Positions 3,472 to 5,139 of a DNA stretch of 5,139 nucleotides are shown here, one piece after another. The notes beneath the pieces are model-generated. The model did not search any database. It had not been told where the DNA came from and was given only the letters and a program-made list of their open reading frames with translations. This DNA is from Candidatus Desantisiibacteriota bacterium (lineage in GTDB: Bacteria; JACRDZ01): the NCBI GenBank assembly GCA_016209155.1, contig JACQWU010000256.1:1-5139 (forward strand). Direction: 5' to 3'. Every line of letters begins with the position of its first letter. Within the stretch, counting starts at the first letter, position 1. A program made the position numbers and the translations under genes.

Positions 3472-5139
3472 TTATTTTATGAATTGCAATTCATAAAGTT
3501 CCCGGTATAAAACACATCTTCTCATTAGTTCATCATGAGAACCGGTATCCACAATCATCCCTTTATCCATCACCACAATTCTGTCCGCATGGTGGATAGT
3601 GGAAAGTCTATGCGCTATAACAACAGTAGTATGTCCTAAAAATAATGTATTTAATGCTTCCTGCACCTGTTTTTCAGATTCTGAATCAAGACTTGAAGTA
3701 GCTTCATCCAGTATAAGGATAGGCGGATTTTTCAGTATTACTCTTGCAATTGATAAGCGCTGGCGTTCTCCGCCTGAAAGCTGAGTGCCGCGTTCTCCAA
3801 CGATAGTATTAAATCCATTCGGCATTTTTTTTATAAATTGCATAGCATTTGCTTTTTCTGCCGCATGAATAATTTCTTCCATAGATGCGGATTCTTTACT
3901 ATAACTGATATTATTTTGAATAGTATCATGAAAAAGAAAAGTATCCTGAGTAACGATTCCGATTTGATTGCGCAGACTGGCAATGGAAATATCTGATATA
4001 TCTATTCCGTCTATTTCTATTTTCCCCTGAGCAGGAGAATAAAATCTTAAAAGTAAATCTATCATACTGGTTTTACCTGCTCCGCTCGGTCCGACAATAG
4101 CTACAATTTCATCTTTTTTTATTGTGAGATTAATATTTTTTAATACAGGTGTTTTCTCTTCATAGCAAAAATTCACATTTTTAAAACTAATATCCTTCTG
4201 TATAATATGCTCAATAGATTTATCTTTATCTAATATTGCAGGTTTTATTTCCAGAATGGAAACAATCTTCTCCATTCCGGCTTCTGCTGACAGTACTATA
4301 CCATATACATTACTCAGAACACTGATATGCGGAGTAAGAGCAAGCAGTGTACCGAAATACATAAAAAATTCTCCCTTTGTAAGATGTCCATCCAATATAC
4401 GCATACCGCCATATCCAAGAATACCGACAGCAATAATAGTGAATAAAGCTTCAACGACAGGGACCTGCAGAGAAGTTATACGAGTAAATTTTTTGCGGAA
4501 TTTTAAAAATAATTCATTTTCATTTCTAAATTTATAAGTCTCTGTATCTTCCATATTAAAAGCGCGCACAATCCGCACCCCCATAATTGTTTCCTGAAGA
4601 ATTATATTAATCTCAGCCATTTTATCCTGCATTTTTTTGGTGATATCTCTTATTTTGTGTCCTAATTTAATAATTGGAAAAATCATAATAGGTGCGCATA
4701 AAATTACTGTCAGAGTCATCCTCCAATCCAGTCCAAACAGAATCGCGGCAAAAATAACTATCTGGAAAATATTTATAAAAAGATCACGTATCCCCTTACT
4801 GATAGCACGTTCTATAAAATTAAGATCATAAATAAAATGCGAAAGCAGTGCTCCTGTGTGCTCGCGATAAAAATAATCTAAAGACAGTGACCATAAATGA
4901 CGATACAGGTCCTGACGAATATCTTTAACTGTAAGCTGTCCTGCCATGGATGATAAGTAATACTGTAAAAAATAAAAAATTCCTTTAACTATTGCCACAA
5001 GCAAAATAATAAAACCTATCTGCATTAAACCGGAAACAGGATCTTTAAAATTCAGATAATTGTTTACGAATTCCAAAAGCCATATTACGAATTTACGTTT
5101 AGATTGTGCGGAGAAATGTGCCCCCGCCGAAGAATTAAA
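3472..5139 (-). CDS. msbA: MsbA-like ABC exporter, permease fused to ATPase (5' end beyond window)
   Basis: This is a half-transporter of the MsbA/lipid exporter type: an inner-membrane domain followed by an ATPase, working as a homodimer. MsbA flips lipid A-core or related lipids across the inner membrane. The frame is open to base 5139 with no stop, giving 555 visible residues. The TTG at 5076-5074 is internal and not the real start. Normal MsbA proteins are about 580-600 residues, so roughly the first 30-50 residues, with transmembrane helix 1, lie outside. Hydrophobic helices appear near visible residues 37-64, 121-137, 140-158, 226-246 and 256-275. ATPase motifs are complete: Walker A GPSGAGKTS (350-358), Q-loop Q398, signature LSGGERQRL (454-462), Walker B ILILDEAT (474-481) with its catalytic Glu, and H-loop H510. 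The sugar kinase follows 127 bases downstream. The transported substrate is inferred; multidrug or other lipid cargo is possible. Confidence 0.88.
   Translation of the reverse strand, partial: FNSSAGAHFSAQSKRKFVIWLLEFVNNYLNFKDPVSGLMQIGFIILLVAIVKGIFYFLQYYLSSMAGQLTVKDIRQDLYRHLWSLSLDYFYREHTGALLSHFIYDLNFIERAISKGIRDLFINIFQIVIFAAILFGLDWRMTLTVILCAPIMIFPIIKLGHKIRDITKKMQDKMAEINIILQETIMGVRIVRAFNMEDTETYKFRNENELFLKFRKKFTRITSLQVPVVEALFTIIAVGILGYGGMRILDGHLTKGEFFMYFGTLLALTPHISVLSNVYGIVLSAEAGMEKIVSILEIKPAILDKDKSIEHIIQKDISFKNVNFCYEEKTPVLKNINLTIKKDEIVAIVGPSGAGKTSMIDLLLRFYSPAQGKIEIDGIDISDISIASLRNQIGIVTQDTFLFHDTIQNNISYSKESASMEEIIHAAEKANAMQFIKKMPNGFNTIVGERGTQLSGGERQRLSIARVILKNPPILILDEATSSLDSESEKQVQEALNTLFLGHTTVVIAHRLSTIHHADRIVVMDKGMIVDTGSHDELMRRCVLYRELYELQFIK
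5117..5139 (-). repeat. Right copy of the spaced G-rich motif
   Basis: On the - strand TTTAA (5139-5135), seven bases, GCGGGGGCA (5127-5119), one base, then A repeat the pattern found at 82-104 on the + strand. This copy lies inside the exporter's open frame, where it encodes part of FNSSAGAHF. It may be coincidence or a short dispersed repeat. Confidence 0.3.

Noticed and set aside
3599-4831. Several + strand open frames of 61-93 codons opposite the ABC exporter
   Set aside because: They lie wholly antisense to a strongly conserved ATPase/permease gene and show no domain or ribosome site of their own.

Overview
The window is an AT-rich stretch of bacterial DNA holding five substantially complete genes and one gene fragment. 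The organism is probably a diderm (Gram-negative) bacterium: it carries an MsbA-type lipid/lipid A exporter next to a bactofilin, an LmbE/BshB1-type deacetylase and a PfkB-family sugar kinase. The overall look (low GC, Shine-Dalgarno sites near AGGAGG, a TTG start) would fit an uncultured candidate phylum such as Omnitrophota or Elusimicrobiota. That is a low-confidence inference, because no rRNA or tRNA is present to settle it.

Left part, + strand (1-924). A short stretch of unclear origin (1-108) leads into the N-terminal third of an NAD-dependent epimerase/dehydratase. This fragment keeps the dinucleotide-binding loop but stops at 72 residues. Six bases later begins an intact HD-domain phosphohydrolase, related to YfbR/HDDC2 5'-deoxynucleotidases. 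Its DNA is much poorer in GC than the epimerase fragment or the bactofilin. This suggests a recombination junction near position 290, with the HD gene arriving as foreign cargo.

Middle, + strand (925-1623). The 227-base gap after the HD gene starts with about 100 bases of nested perfect inverted repeats whose arms can pair in mutually exclusive ways. A good sigma70-type promoter follows (TTGATT, 17 bases, TATAAT) and drives a bactofilin gene. The bactofilin ends 37 bases from the end of the convergent - strand genes, with small inverted repeats between them.

Right part, - strand (1624-5139). Three genes read in one direction: an MsbA-like ABC exporter (5' end beyond the right edge), a PfkB-family sugar kinase and an LmbE/BshB1-like deacetylase. 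The gaps are 127 and 98 bases, so they may be partly co-transcribed. The kinase also has a plausible promoter of its own, with an inverted repeat over the -35 box. Envelope lipid export, sugar phosphorylation and N-acetyl-sugar deacetylation together with a cell-shape scaffold suggest a cell-envelope or sugar-conjugate neighbourhood, but no joint pathway is proven by the sequence.

No CRISPR array, tRNA, rRNA, transposase or integrase was seen. The most unusual signals are the palindrome cluster at 925-1023, the epimerase/HD junction, and a shared spaced G-rich motif in inverted orientation at the two ends of the window.
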